Source of the DNA: Brevibacterium casei CIP 102111
GTDB lineage: Bacteria; Actinomycetota; Actinomycetes; Actinomycetales; Brevibacteriaceae
NCBI RefSeq assembly: GCF_900169275.1
Contig: NZ_FXZC01000008.1
Span: 47,918 to 111,917, forward strand
Length of the DNA stretch: 64,000 bases
Reading direction: 5' to 3'
Numbering within the stretch: position 1 is the stretch's first letter; each line of letters begins with the position of its first letter. A program made the position numbers and the translations under genes. The notes below the pieces were generated by a model, which ran no database searches, had not been told where the DNA came from, and saw nothing but the letters and a program-made list of their open reading frames with translations. Positions 48,240-57,247 of the stretch are shown here, in pieces.

Positions 48240-49903
48240 CGGACGTGGGACCCAATCCGGCCATCGGGCTCAACGGTCGCCTGGCCGCCAGATGGGCGCG
48301 GCGAGCGGTCGATCGTCTCCGCCGTGAGCGCGCGGAGATCGACGAGCTCAACGTCTTTCCCGTCCCCGACGGCGACACCGGCACGAACATGTACCACACG
48401 CTGCGCGCGGCCTACCTCGCCGTCGAGGAGCTCTCCGGTCCCGTGACGCTGCCCCAGGTCGTGACCGCGATGGCCGCCGGGGCCGCGCGCGGGGCCCGCG
48501 GCAACTCGGGACTCATCCTCTCCGTCGCCCTCGAGGGGGTCGCCGACGCCCTCGAGGGAGTGACCGTCGCGACCCCAGAGGCGCTCGCCTCCGCCCTCGA
48601 ACTCGCCTCCCACCGTGCCCGGCAGGCCGTCGCCCGCCCCGTCGACGGGACGATGCTCACCGTCCTCGACGCGATGGCGACCGAAGCCCGCGAACAGGCC
48701 GACGCCGGCGCCGCCCTCGTCGACCTCATCTCCGCGGTGCGCCAGCGCTCCCGTGAGGCGCTGCGGGAGACGACGGCGCAGCTCACCGTCCTCCGCGAGG
48801 CCGACGTCGTCGATGCCGGCTCCACCGGCATCGTCGAACTCTTCGACCTCCTCTACGCGACCGTCACCGGTCGCACCGGCCAGGCATCGATGCTCGGGGA
48901 GGTCGCGAAGACCCCGCGCATCGTCCACGAGGCCCGGGCCGAGGAACTCGAGATCGTCGCCACCCTCGGCACCGTTCCCGGTGAGGGGCTCGCCGAGGCG
49001 CTCGATCGCCTCGGCGGAACCTCGATCGTCCTCAACGGGCCCAAGGTCCATGTCCACGTCGCCGACGAGACCGGCGCCGCGCGGGCCCTCGACCTTCTCA
49101 CCGACTACGGCATCGCCCGCCTCGACATGGAGGACCTGCGCCTCCACGAGGAGGCGGGGGAGACGAAGCTCGTCGCCCTCGTCGGCGGCACCGGGCTCCT
49201 CCTCCACTGCGCCCTCAACGGGGCGACGGTCCTCGACCCGGCAGCCCTCGCCGCAGCCGACCCTGCCGCCGCGCCGGGTCGGGGCGTGCCGAGTACTGGT
49301 CGGGGTGAGTCGAATCCCATCGCCGAGGCGGTCGCCGAGGTCATCGCCTCAGAGGAGCGCGACGTCATCGTCGTCCCCGCCTCCTCGACGACGCTCACGG
49401 CTCTGACCGGCACGGACGGCGCCCACCTCATCCGTTCGCGCAATGTCGCGACCCTGCTCTCGGCGCTCGCCGTCTACGACCCGTTCGCCCCGACGGTCGA
49501 GATCGTCGCCGACATGACCGATGCGGCGGCCGGGACGCGCGTGGGCACGATCGTCTCCGCTGAACAGCTTGCGCTCAACCCGCCCACGGGAGCGCTGTCC
49601 GTCGTCGAGGAGGACACGGTGGAGTCCGACCGGACGGCCGCCTCGGCGTCGCAGTTCTACCGGGTCGTCATCGACGGGAAGGCGAAGTCGCAGAGCACGG
49701 AGCTGTCGGACCTCGTCGAGAAGCTCGCCGACCGCCTCCTCGGCGCCGGTGGGGAGCTGCTCACCGTCGTCCACGGACCCGGCTGCGACACCGAGGTGCT
49801 CGCGCACCTGCGCGGGTGGCTCACGAAGTCCCACGAGCACGTGCGCCTTCAGGAGATCGACTCGCGGGACCGGGCGACCCTGCTCATCATGGGAGTCGAA
49901 TGA
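48236..49903 (+). CDS. DAK2/DhaL-domain kinase, FakA/YloV-like
   Basis: 555-aa protein with an N-terminal DhaL ATP-binding domain: IDELNVFPVPDGDTGTNMYHT (near residues 36-56, Asp residues bind Mg2+), RGARGNSGLILS and DGTMLTVLDAM. A middle domain and a DegV-like C-terminal region follow. The layout matches FakA, which phosphorylates fatty acids bound by FakB; no fakB is in the window. Its position before recG and rsmD is conserved in many Gram-positives. It overlaps thiL (GTGA) and recG (ATGA). Confidence 0.88.
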   Translation: MTDVGPNPAIGLNGRLAARWARRAVDRLRRERAEIDELNVFPVPDGDTGTNMYHTLRAAYLAVEELSGPVTLPQVVTAMAAGAARGARGNSGLILSVALEGVADALEGVTVATPEALASALELASHRARQAVARPVDGTMLTVLDAMATEAREQADAGAALVDLISAVRQRSREALRETTAQLTVLREADVVDAGSTGIVELFDLLYATVTGRTGQASMLGEVAKTPRIVHEARAEELEIVATLGTVPGEGLAEALDRLGGTSIVLNGPKVHVHVADETGAARALDLLTDYGIARLDMEDLRLHEEAGETKLVALVGGTGLLLHCALNGATVLDPAALAAADPAAAPGRGVPSTGRGESNPIAEAVAEVIASEERDVIVVPASSTTLTALTGTDGAHLIRSRNVATLLSALAVYDPFAPTVEIVADMTDAAAGTRVGTIVSAEQLALNPPTGALSVVEEDTVESDRTAASASQFYRVVIDGKAKSQSTELSDLVEKLADRLLGAGGELLTVVHGPGCDTEVLAHLRGWLTKSHEHVRLQEIDSRDRATLLIMGVE

Positions 49904-52047
49904 GCGCACGACTTGAGGACTACTTCTCCAAACGCGACCTCGGTGCCCTGCGCAAGCGCGGGATCACCTCGGTGGGCGAGCTCTTCCGGTTCTTCCCCCG
50001 GCGCTTCCTCGTCCCCGGCGAGAAGACGCCGCTCGGCGACCTGCCGCTCGGGGAGACGGCGATCATCCAGGCCGAGGTGGTCTCCGTGGAGACCCGCGGG
50101 ATGCGGCAGCGCAAGGGCACGATCACCGACGTCATCGTCCACGACGGGCGGCAGTCGATGAAGATCGCGTTCTTCAACCAGAAATGGCTCGACGCGCAGC
50201 TGACCCCCGGACTCGTCGTCGTCTTCGCCGGCAAGGTCGAGCAGTTCCGGGGACAGCTGACGCTGAACTCCCCGGTGTGGCTCAACCGCGACGAGCACGA
50301 CACGAAGTGGACGCCTGAGGACCTCAACTCGCCGTTCCCCGTCTACCCGCGGGTGCAGGGGATCGCGCAGACGAGGCTGTGGAAGGCGATCAAGGTCCTC
50401 CTCGACGTCGCCGACCCCGCCGAGTTCGCCGATCCGCTGCCGCGCGATGTGCGGGAGAAGTACGATCTGCCGGACCTGCGGCAGGCACTCAACGCGATGC
50501 ACAGGCCGTCGACGACTGAGGAGACCGAGCGGGCGAGACTGCGGTGGAAGTGGGAGGAAGCGCTGGCCCTGCAGACCGAGATCGTCTCCCGGCGCACCGA
50601 GTACGAGAAGTTCGTCGCGACCCCGCTGCTCGAGGTCGGGGAGCGCAGCCGCCGCTTCGACGCCGACCTGCCGTTCGCGCTCACCTCCTCCCAGGTCCGG
50701 GTCGGCAAGGAGATAGCCGGGGACCTCGCGAAGACCACGGCGATGCACCGGCTCCTCCACGGCGACGTCGGCTCCGGCAAGACCGTCGTCGCGCTGCGGG
50801 CGATGCTCATGGCCGTCGACTCCGGGGCGCAGGCGGCGATGCTCGCCCCCACCGAGGTGCTCGCCTCCCAGCACTTCGCGTCGATCCAGAAGCTCCTCGG
50901 CGACCAGATGGCCCTCTCCCCGCTGCTCTCCGGTGACGACCAGGTCCGGGTGGCGCTCCTCACCGGGTCGATGCCGGCCAGGGAGCGCAAGCAGCTCGCC
51001 CTCGACCTCGCGACCGGGCAGATCGACATCGTCGTCGGCACGCACGCACTCCTCTCGGACTCGACGATGTTCGACAACCTCGGCCTCATCGTCGTCGACG
51101 AGCAGCACCGGTTCGGCGTCGAGCAGCGCGAGGCCCTGCGCGCGAAGGGCGGGATCACGGTGCCCCACACACTCGTCATGTCTGCGACCCCGATCCCGCG
51201 GACGGTGGCGATGACGGTCTTCGCCGACCTCGACGTCTCGACGCTGGGGGAGATGCCCGCAGGGATCAAGCACATCTCGACCTTCGCCGTCTCGATCGAG
51301 GACCACAAGGACTGGCTGCCGCGGGCCCTCGCCCGTGTCCAGAAGGCTGCCGAGGCGGGACGGGGGACGTTCGCAGTCTTCCCCCGGATCGAACGCAGCG
51401 ACATCGTCGATCCCGAGAGCGGCGACGTCATCGGTCAGCGGGAGAGCATCGAGGACTTCATCGAGAAGCTCCAGCGGTCCCCGCATCTCCAGGGGCTGAG
51501 CTTCGGCCTCCTCCACGGGCGGATGTCGACGGAGGAGAAGGACCGGGTGATGCACGCGTTCACCATCGGCGACATCGACATCCTCGTCTCGACGACGGTC
51601 ATCGAGGTCGGCGTCGACGTGCCTCGGGCGACGATCATGCTCGTCGCCGAGGCGGAGCGCTTCGGCGTCGCCCAGCTCCACCAGCTGCGCGGCCGGGTCG
51701 GCCGTGACGGCTCGGAGGCGATGTGCTTCCTCCTCACCGAGCGTCCCGAGGCCGATGAGAGCTTCGAGCGCCTGCAGGCGGTGGCGAGCACCCTCGACGG
51801 GTTCGCCCTCGCCGAGTACGATCTCGACAACCGGGGAGAGGGCGATGTGCTCGGCGCCTCGCAGTGGGGCGGATCCTCGCTCAAGCACCTCTCGGTGCTC
51901 CGCGATACGGAGATCCTCGAGGCGGCACGGGTCGAGGCCGAGCACATCGTCGACCGCGATCCGACCTTCGAACTGCTGCCGGCCCTGCAGGTGCTGCGGC
52001 AGCGGGTGCTGCCCGCGGACAACGCCCACTTCATCGAGGCGAGCTGA
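49900..52047 (+). CDS. recG: ATP-dependent DNA helicase RecG
   Basis: 715-aa helicase that reverses stalled forks and branch-migrates Holliday junctions. The N-terminal wedge (OB-fold) domain spans about residues 1-200; the helicase core has Walker A LLHGDVGSGKTVVA, motif Ia MLAPTEVLASQHF, the DEQH box VVDEQHRFGVEQR, motif III VMSATPIPRT and motif VI QLRGRVGRDG. The C-terminal TRG region (LDNRGEGDVLGASQWG) is intact. The start overlaps the upstream stop by ATGA. Confidence 0.96.
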   Translation: MSARLEDYFSKRDLGALRKRGITSVGELFRFFPRRFLVPGEKTPLGDLPLGETAIIQAEVVSVETRGMRQRKGTITDVIVHDGRQSMKIAFFNQKWLDAQLTPGLVVVFAGKVEQFRGQLTLNSPVWLNRDEHDTKWTPEDLNSPFPVYPRVQGIAQTRLWKAIKVLLDVADPAEFADPLPRDVREKYDLPDLRQALNAMHRPSTTEETERARLRWKWEEALALQTEIVSRRTEYEKFVATPLLEVGERSRRFDADLPFALTSSQVRVGKEIAGDLAKTTAMHRLLHGDVGSGKTVVALRAMLMAVDSGAQAAMLAPTEVLASQHFASIQKLLGDQMALSPLLSGDDQVRVALLTGSMPARERKQLALDLATGQIDIVVGTHALLSDSTMFDNLGLIVVDEQHRFGVEQREALRAKGGITVPHTLVMSATPIPRTVAMTVFADLDVSTLGEMPAGIKHISTFAVSIEDHKDWLPRALARVQKAAEAGRGTFAVFPRIERSDIVDPESGDVIGQRESIEDFIEKLQRSPHLQGLSFGLLHGRMSTEEKDRVMHAFTIGDIDILVSTTVIEVGVDVPRATIMLVAEAERFGVAQLHQLRGRVGRDGSEAMCFLLTERPEADESFERLQAVASTLDGFALAEYDLDNRGEGDVLGASQWGGSSLKHLSVLRDTEILEAARVEAEHIVDRDPTFELLPALQVLRQRVLPADNAHFIEAS

Positions 52048-52059
52048 GAGGAGGAGCTG

Positions 52060-52692
52060 ATGAGGATCATCGCAGGAGCGCACAAGGGGTCGAAGCTCGT
52101 CACACCGGGCGGCACCGGGACGAGACCCACCTCGGACCGCGTCAAGGAGTCGCTGTTCTCGATGCTCGAAGGCTACGGGGTGCTCCAGGCCGCCAATGTC
52201 CTCGACCTCTTCGCCGGATCCGGGGGACTCGGGTTCGAAGCGATGTCGCGCGGGGCCGCGCAGGTCGTCTTCGTCGACTCGTCGCTCGCCTCGGCCAGGG
52301 CGATCGAAGCGAACGCCGACAAGCTCGGGATCGGGCATTCGGCGTCGGTGAGCAGCGGCGACGTCCTCCAGTTCCTCGGGAACCTCCCCGACCCGGACCA
52401 TCCGGAGTCCCGGGTCTTCGACCTCGTCTTCATGGACCCGCCCTACCCGCTCGGCGAGGACGCGGTGACCCAGGTGCTCAGCCGCCTGCGCAGCCACCTC
52501 GACGAGGAGTCGATCGTCGTTGTCGAACGCTCCTCCCGGGCCCCGGAGCCGACGATGCCGGACGGGCTCGAGGTCTTCCGTTCGAAGACCTTCGGCGAGA
52601 CCGCCCTCCACTTCGTCCAGCTCGCCGTCGAGGACCCGGGCGACGAGGATGCGGCCGTGGAGGATGCGGGCGACGGCGGGGCGGTTTCATGA
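52060..52692 (+). CDS. rsmD: 16S rRNA (guanine(966)-N(2))-methyltransferase
   Basis: 210-aa SAM-dependent methyltransferase acting on G966 of 16S rRNA. It opens with MRIIAGAHKGSKL and RPTSDRVKESLFSML, has the SAM loop VLDLFAGSGGLGFEAMSRGA and the catalytic DPPY in LVFMDPPYPLGED. GAGGAG precedes the ATG. In many actinobacteria rsmD is followed directly by coaD; here 6.1 kb of other genes lie between them. Confidence 0.95.
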   Translation: MRIIAGAHKGSKLVTPGGTGTRPTSDRVKESLFSMLEGYGVLQAANVLDLFAGSGGLGFEAMSRGAAQVVFVDSSLASARAIEANADKLGIGHSASVSSGDVLQFLGNLPDPDHPESRVFDLVFMDPPYPLGEDAVTQVLSRLRSHLDEESIVVVERSSRAPEPTMPDGLEVFRSKTFGETALHFVQLAVEDPGDEDAAVEDAGDGGAVS

Positions 52693-53111
52693 CGCGGGGC
52701 GGCAGCTGGCTGCGCTCGACGTGGCTCTACCTGCTGCTCGTGCCGGTGCTCTTCGTCGGGTCGCGCGTCCTCCTGTGGCTGCAGTATCAGATCGTCGACC
52801 ATCGCAGCGGGGCAGAGGGTTGCGCCGAACCGCCGGCGGGCTTCGAGGTCACCGGCTTCACGACGTGGATGCAGCAGTTCCCCGCGGGAGTCACGTGCAG
52901 CCAGTCGCTGCAGACCTCGTGGGAGATCGCCGGCGACGACGGGCCGTGGGAGTTCTCCGACCAGTACGTCGTCCACTGGGCGTGGCTCGCCGACGTCTTC
53001 ACCGCGGGCGCGCTCGCGTGCGTGATCATCGCCGTCGTGCTCATGGTGCAGAACCGGCGACGGCGATCGGCCCTCGCAGCCGAGCGCCGGCGTGCCCCCG
53101 TGGACGCGTGA
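52689..53111 (+). CDS. Small two-helix membrane protein, function unknown
   Basis: 140 aa with transmembrane helices at about 11-31 (TWLYLLLVPVLFVGSRVLLWL) and 95-118 (VFTAGALACVIIAVVLMV). The extracytoplasmic segment between them contains two Cys (GCAEPP, VTCSQS) that could form a disulphide, and is Trp-rich. I recognise no family. The ATG overlaps the rsmD stop (ATGA), so it is coupled to rsmD. Confidence 0.72.
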   Translation: MTRGGSWLRSTWLYLLLVPVLFVGSRVLLWLQYQIVDHRSGAEGCAEPPAGFEVTGFTTWMQQFPAGVTCSQSLQTSWEIAGDDGPWEFSDQYVVHWAWLADVFTAGALACVIIAVVLMVQNRRRRSALAAERRRAPVDA

Positions 53112-53128
53112 ATCCCGACTTCACGCCA

Positions 53129-53192
53129 TCGACGCGGTGATCCGACAAATACGCGGTGAGCAGACCGCGTTTTTGTCTGATCACCGCGTCGA
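53129..53192. terminator. Very long bidirectional terminator hairpin
   Basis: A 29-nt inverted repeat (53129-53157 against 53164-53192) matching at 27 of 29 positions, with a 6-nt loop. The upper strand has TTTTTG within the right arm. It separates the rsmD unit from the convergent ehu-like operon. Confidence 0.85.
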
Positions 53193-53248
53193 AGCGGCTC
53201 AGAGCACCGTCGAAGCGCTCAGAGCACCGTCGAAGCAGCTCAGAGCAC
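53187..53248 (-). repeat. Three 20-21-bp tandem repeats across the ehuA stop codon
   Basis: Units start at 53187, 53208 and 53228, each containing CTCAGAGCAC, which on the minus strand reads GTGCTC TGA, i.e. the last two codons and stop of the ATPase. The gene end has been triplicated, as at ilvN. Confidence 0.85.
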
Positions 53249-54043
53249 GCTCGAGAGGAACGACCTCGTGCGTTCGTGACTCGGGTCGTTGAAGATGAGG
53301 TCGGGCGGGCCCTCCTCGAGAACGCGGCCGCTGTCGAACATCATCACTCGGTCGGATACCTCCCGCGCGAACTGCATCTCGTGGGTGACGAGGAGCATCG
53401 TGATGTCCGTGGTCTCGGCGATGTCGCGCAGCACTGCGAGGACGTCGCCGACGAGCTCGGGGTCGAGGGCCGAGGTGACCTCGTCGAGGAGGAGGATCTC
53501 CGGGCTCATCGCCAGCGCCCGGGCGATCGCCACCCGCTGCTGCTGACCGCCGGAGAGCCGGGTCGGGTGCTCGTCGGCCTTCTCGCTCAGCCCGACGCGG
53601 TCGAGCAGCGACCGGGCATCTGTGATCGCCTCGTCCTTCGACTTCCCCAGCACGTGGATCGGGGCTTCGATGATGTTCTCGAGCACGGTCATGTTGGGGA
53701 AGAGGTTGAACTGCTGGAAGACCATGCCGATGCGCGTCGTCATCTCCCGGGTCGTCTTCTTCGGCAGCTCGACGCGCTTGCCGTCCCTCTCCTCGAAGGT
53801 CAGCGGCATGCCGTCGATGTAGATGTATCCGCCCGTGAGCTCCTCGAGCGTCATGACGAGCCGAAGGATCGTCGTCTTGCCCGAACCGCTCGGTCCGATG
53901 AGGGTGACCCGCTCACCGGGAGCGACGGTGAAGTTGAGGTTCTCGAGCACCGTCGTCTTCCCGAACCGCTTCTCGACGTCCCTGAACTCGATCGCCGGCG
54001 CGGTGTCGTTGTGCGGGGACGGGGTGTTCTCAGTAGGTGGCAA
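53240..54043 (-). CDS. Polar amino acid/ectoine ABC transporter ATPase (EhuA-like)
   Basis: 267-aa ABC ATPase of the PAAT (polar amino acid) subfamily. Walker A GPSGSGKTT, Q-loop FQQFNLFPNMTVLENI, signature LSGGQQQRVAIARALAM, Walker B ILLLDEVTSALDPELV, switch His THEMQFAREV. The TTG start at 54043 follows GGAG at a good distance and overlaps the permease stop region. It is the last gene of the reverse-strand operon binding protein, permease, permease, ATPase, the ehuB-C-D-A order. Confidence 0.85.
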   Translation of the reverse strand: MPPTENTPSPHNDTAPAIEFRDVEKRFGKTTVLENLNFTVAPGERVTLIGPSGSGKTTILRLVMTLEELTGGYIYIDGMPLTFEERDGKRVELPKKTTREMTTRIGMVFQQFNLFPNMTVLENIIEAPIHVLGKSKDEAITDARSLLDRVGLSEKADEHPTRLSGGQQQRVAIARALAMSPEILLLDEVTSALDPELVGDVLAVLRDIAETTDITMLLVTHEMQFAREVSDRVMMFDSGRVLEEGPPDLIFNDPSHERTRSFLSSVL

Positions 54044-54686
54044 GGCGCCGCTCCAATCGTTGGATGAGGAGGGAGGTGGGGTAGCTGGCGGCGAGGAAGA
54101 TGAGTCCGGCCAGGGTGAACGCCTCCGTGTACGCGAACTTCGACGCCCCGAACTGCTGCGCCGAGGTGACGAGTTCGACGACGGAGAGCGCGAAGAGGAA
54201 CGGGGTGTCCTTGAACATCGCGACCGCGTAGTTGCCGAGCGAGGGGATCGTCGCCCGCAGCGCCTGCGGGAGGATGACCGCGGTGAAGGTGCGCACCGGA
54301 GGCAGGGAGAGGGCGATGGCCGCCTCCCGCTGTCCCGGCGGCACCGCGTCGATGCCGGCACGGTAGCTCTCGGACATGTACGTCGCATAGTGGACGCCGA
54401 TGACCCCGGAGCCGACGACGAGCGCCGGGATGTCGACGAGCCCTGGGATCTCCGAGAACGCGGTGTAGACGAAGACGAGCTGGACGACGAGCGGGGTGTT
54501 GCGGACGAACGCGACGAAGAGCCGGACGACCCAGTTGATCCATCGCGGCAGCCCGCGGATCGCGACGGCGAGGATGAGGCCGAGAATCGCGGCGATGATC
54601 GTGCCGACGACTGTGGCGATGAGCGTGTTGACGAAGCCGCGGAGCAGGATCGGCAGCGCCTCGGCGGCGAACTCCCAGTTCCACAT
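54030..54686 (-). CDS. Polar amino acid/ectoine ABC permease (EhuD-like)
   Basis: 218-aa His/Glu/Gln/Arg/opine-family permease starting MWNWEFAAEALPILLRGFVNTL, the usual opening of EhuD proteins. About five transmembrane helices. The EAA-type loop is DAVPPGQREAAIALSLPPVRTFTAVILPQALRATIPSLGN. Its ATG overlaps the stop of the previous permease (TGATG), showing tight coupling and supporting the start. Confidence 0.85.
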   Translation of the reverse strand: MWNWEFAAEALPILLRGFVNTLIATVVGTIIAAILGLILAVAIRGLPRWINWVVRLFVAFVRNTPLVVQLVFVYTAFSEIPGLVDIPALVVGSGVIGVHYATYMSESYRAGIDAVPPGQREAAIALSLPPVRTFTAVILPQALRATIPSLGNYAVAMFKDTPFLFALSVVELVTSAQQFGASKFAYTEAFTLAGLIFLAASYPTSLLIQRLERRLATY

Positions 54687-55477
54687 CACAGCGGCTGTCC
54701 GTATCCGACGTTGCCCGTGGACTGACCGGCGGCCGTGCGCGGGCCGGTCACCTCGGTCGAGCCGACACGGGCATCGCGCCGGGCCCTTCGACGGTCGTTG
54801 CGCGAACCGGGACGGCGTCTGCCCAGCCTCTTGACCGCGCGGCGCTCGAGGAGGTTCATGAACTCCTGGATGAGCCAGGCGATGACGAAGTAGATGAGCA
54901 GTCCGACGGAGTAGGCGAAGAACGTGTCGTTCGTCGCCATGCGCAGCTGCCCGATCTTGTCCGTGAGGTCGGAGAGCGTGATGAAGGAGACGACGGCAGT
55001 GCCCTTGAGCAGCTGGATGAACAGGGTCGCGAGCGACGGGATCATCAGCGCCCACGCCTGCGGGAAGATCACGCGCAGCATCCGGCGGGCCGGGGAGAGA
55101 CTGAGCGCGATCGCCGCCTCCCACTGGCCCTTGGGCACGGTCGCGATCGAGGACCGGACCACCTCGGCGGAATAGGCACCGTAGTTGAGGGCCAGTGCAC
55201 CGATTCCGCACACCATCGGGTCGAGTTGCAGCCCGAAGAGGGGGAGGACGTAGAAGAGCCAGAAGAGCTGGACGAGCAGGGACGTGCCACGGAAGAACTC
55301 GACGATGATCCGGGCAGGGATCCGCAGCCACGCGTGCGAGGAGGTCATTGCGAGTCCGAGGACGATCGCGATGACCAGCGCACCCGCGGCACCGGCGAGG
55401 GTGAGAATGAGCGTGACCTGGATTCCCTCCCACACCTGTGGGAGGAAACCCTGGAGCGCACTGAGCTTGTCGGTCAT
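54686..55477 (-). CDS. Polar amino acid/ectoine ABC permease (EhuC-like)
   Basis: 263-aa permease of the same family: VWEGIQVTLILTLAGAAGALVIAIVLGLAM, RIIVEFFRGTSLLVQLFWLFY, and the EAA loop ATVPKGQWEAAIALSLSPARRMLRVIFPQA. A 45-residue basic, disordered C-terminal tail (RRPGSRNDRRRARRDARVG) is longer than usual. It is located 22 bp after the binding-protein gene. Confidence 0.85.
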   Translation of the reverse strand: MTDKLSALQGFLPQVWEGIQVTLILTLAGAAGALVIAIVLGLAMTSSHAWLRIPARIIVEFFRGTSLLVQLFWLFYVLPLFGLQLDPMVCGIGALALNYGAYSAEVVRSSIATVPKGQWEAAIALSLSPARRMLRVIFPQAWALMIPSLATLFIQLLKGTAVVSFITLSDLTDKIGQLRMATNDTFFAYSVGLLIYFVIAWLIQEFMNLLERRAVKRLGRRRPGSRNDRRRARRDARVGSTEVTGPRTAAGQSTGNVGYGQPL

Positions 55478-55498
55478 GAGTGCGGGAAGCGCTGCGAC

Positions 55499-56380
55499 TC
55501 AGGAGTCAGCGGTCGGCAGCTCGCCCTTGCACAGCTGATCGGTCGTGATCGACCCGTCGGGCCGCTCCTCCTTCGTGAAGCCGTAGTCGCCGACGATGTC
55601 GAGGTAGGCCTTCTCATCGCCGACGATCTTGTCGAGCTCCTTGTTCCAGGCGTCGCGGAGTTCGGTGTCGTCGGTGCGGAAGACCGTGGCACCGGCGCCG
55701 ACCTGGGGGACCCCGTCGATCTCCTGGACGAACGACTCGCTCACCGCGACATCGGCGTCAGGCGTGTTCTTCGCCATCCAGTTGAGTGAGATGCCGGTGA
55801 GTGCGAAGGCGTCGGCGCGTCCAGTGGTTACGGCGTCCATGCCGTCCTGCGGAGTGCCGACCTTCTGCGAATCGATGCCGAGCGATTCCGCGTAGTCGGA
55901 TTCGACGGCACCGGTCATGGTCGCGAGTTTGAGGCCCTTCTCCTTGACTTCGTCGAGGTTCTTCATCCCCTCGTTCTCGCCCTTCTTCGTCATCAGGGCA
56001 GTGGTGTACATGAACTCGGGGTTGCCGAAGGCCGCCTGCTCACAGCGGTCGGGGAGGATCGACATGCCCGCGGAGATCGCATCGAAGCGCTCGGCGTTGA
56101 GCCCGGGGATGAGGGAGCCGAACTCCGTGTTGACGCCTTCGACGTTGTCGACCCCGAGGTTCTTGAAGACCTCCTTGGCGAGCGCGACGCTCGCGCCCTG
56201 GAGCTCCCCGCCCTCCTCGAAGCTGTACGGGGCCTCACCGGCGAAGCCGACCGTGATCTTCCCGTCGTCGATGGCCTGCTGGAGGGTGCTCTTGTCTGAG
56301 CCCCCTCCGCTGCAGGCACCGAGGGTGAAGGTGAGCGCGAGGATCGAGGTCGCGGCTGCGAGTCCTTTCAGGGATTTCAT
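55499..56380 (-). CDS. Ectoine/polar amino acid substrate-binding lipoprotein (EhuB-like)
   Basis: 293-aa family-3 solute-binding lipoprotein. Signal peptide and lipobox LTFTLGACSGGG with lipidated Cys22. Mature-domain blocks GFAGEAPYSFEEGGELQGASVALAKEVFK, ERFDAISAGMSILPDRCEQAAFGNPE, RADAFALTGISLNWMAKNTPDADVAV and TVFRTDDTELRDAWN fit the ectoine/hydroxyectoine receptor EhuB as I remember it, which would suit a salt-tolerant actinobacterium. Another polar amino acid remains possible. It opens the operon and diverges from a GntR regulator. GAAAGGA precedes the ATG. Confidence 0.8.
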   Translation of the reverse strand: MKSLKGLAAATSILALTFTLGACSGGGSDKSTLQQAIDDGKITVGFAGEAPYSFEEGGELQGASVALAKEVFKNLGVDNVEGVNTEFGSLIPGLNAERFDAISAGMSILPDRCEQAAFGNPEFMYTTALMTKKGENEGMKNLDEVKEKGLKLATMTGAVESDYAESLGIDSQKVGTPQDGMDAVTTGRADAFALTGISLNWMAKNTPDADVAVSESFVQEIDGVPQVGAGATVFRTDDTELRDAWNKELDKIVGDEKAYLDIVGDYGFTKEERPDGSITTDQLCKGELPTADS

Positions 56381-56454
56381 TGCGGGTCCTTTCGGTGAGC
56401 ATCGGCGCACTGGGTGACGTGCGTCTCATCGCCCCATTCAATCCTCTTACAGTC

Positions 56455-56487
56455 GTGATGTCACACTGTCAGACAACGTTATATGCT
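56455..56487. promoter_or_regulatory. Operator-like palindromes and GntR-gene promoter
   Basis: GTGATGTCAC (56455-56464) and CTGTCAGACAA (56466-56476) are two adjacent palindromic sites; the second is close to the GT-N-AC pattern of FadR-type GntR operators. TATGCT (56482-56487) is the -10 of the regulator gene. This is the shared control region for the regulator and the ehu-like operon. Confidence 0.45.
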
Positions 56488-56493
56488 CGTGAC

Positions 56494-57243
56494 ATGAGCG
56501 ATCCGCACACCTCGGAACTTCCCGTGCTCCGCAGAGTCGTGCGCTCGTCGACGATCGACCTCGTCGCCGAGGAGATCCGCAACGCAATCTACCGGGGCAG
56601 TCTGCTTCCCGGGCAGTCGATCAGCGAGGTCCGCACGGCCGAACTCCTCGGGGTCTCCCGGCCCTCGCTGCGTGAGGCGCTGCAGCGGCTCGTCAGCGAG
56701 GGCAGCATCAGCCATGCTCCAGGCCGGGGCGCATGGGTCAAGCGCATGGGACCTGACGACATCGACGACGTCTACGCCGTGCGCGAGGCCATCGAGGTTC
56801 AGGCGGCGCGCATGATCATCCGGGGCAGACGGTCGACCGTGCTCATCGACGAGGCGCTCAGCGCGCTCGAGAAGGCGATCGAGGACAACACCGCCCGCAC
56901 CATCGGCGACGCCGACCTCGACTTCCACCATGCGATCGTCGCGTGCTCCGGGTCGCCGCGGCTGCGGGCCATGATGAAGGCCTCGATGGTCCACACGCGA
57001 CTCCTGTCGCTGTCCGATCCGGCCGGCTACGAAGTCAGGTGCGACCTCATCGACATCCACCGTCGCCTCGCCGAGGTGATCGCCGCCGGAGACGAGCCCG
57101 AGGCGGTGGCGATCATCGGCCGGATCTCCGCCGAGGCGGTCGCCCGCCTCCACAATCCCGCCTCCGAGCCCGACGCCGTCGTCGTCCGCGGTGAGGGGCG
57201 GGGGACCGGTGTTGACGACCAGTGGGCGAGCTTGCGAGAGTGA
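56494..57243 (+). CDS. GntR-family (FadR/FCD subfamily) regulator
   Basis: 249-aa transcription factor. The N-terminal winged HTH (residues about 20-85) includes SSTIDLVAEEIRNAIYRGSLLPGQSISEVRTAELLGVSRPSLREALQRLVSEG. The C-terminal FCD effector domain has YAVREAIEVQAARM, DLDFHHAIVACSGSPRL and IDIHRRLAEVIAAGD, with the metal-binding Asp/His positions. Divergent placement suggests it controls the ehu-like operon and itself. TATGCT ends 6 nt before the ATG, so the mRNA is leaderless. Confidence 0.88.
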   Translation: MSDPHTSELPVLRRVVRSSTIDLVAEEIRNAIYRGSLLPGQSISEVRTAELLGVSRPSLREALQRLVSEGSISHAPGRGAWVKRMGPDDIDDVYAVREAIEVQAARMIIRGRRSTVLIDEALSALEKAIEDNTARTIGDADLDFHHAIVACSGSPRLRAMMKASMVHTRLLSLSDPAGYEVRCDLIDIHRRLAEVIAAGDEPEAVAIIGRISAEAVARLHNPASEPDAVVVRGEGRGTGVDDQWASLRE

Positions 57244-57247
57244 GCGT

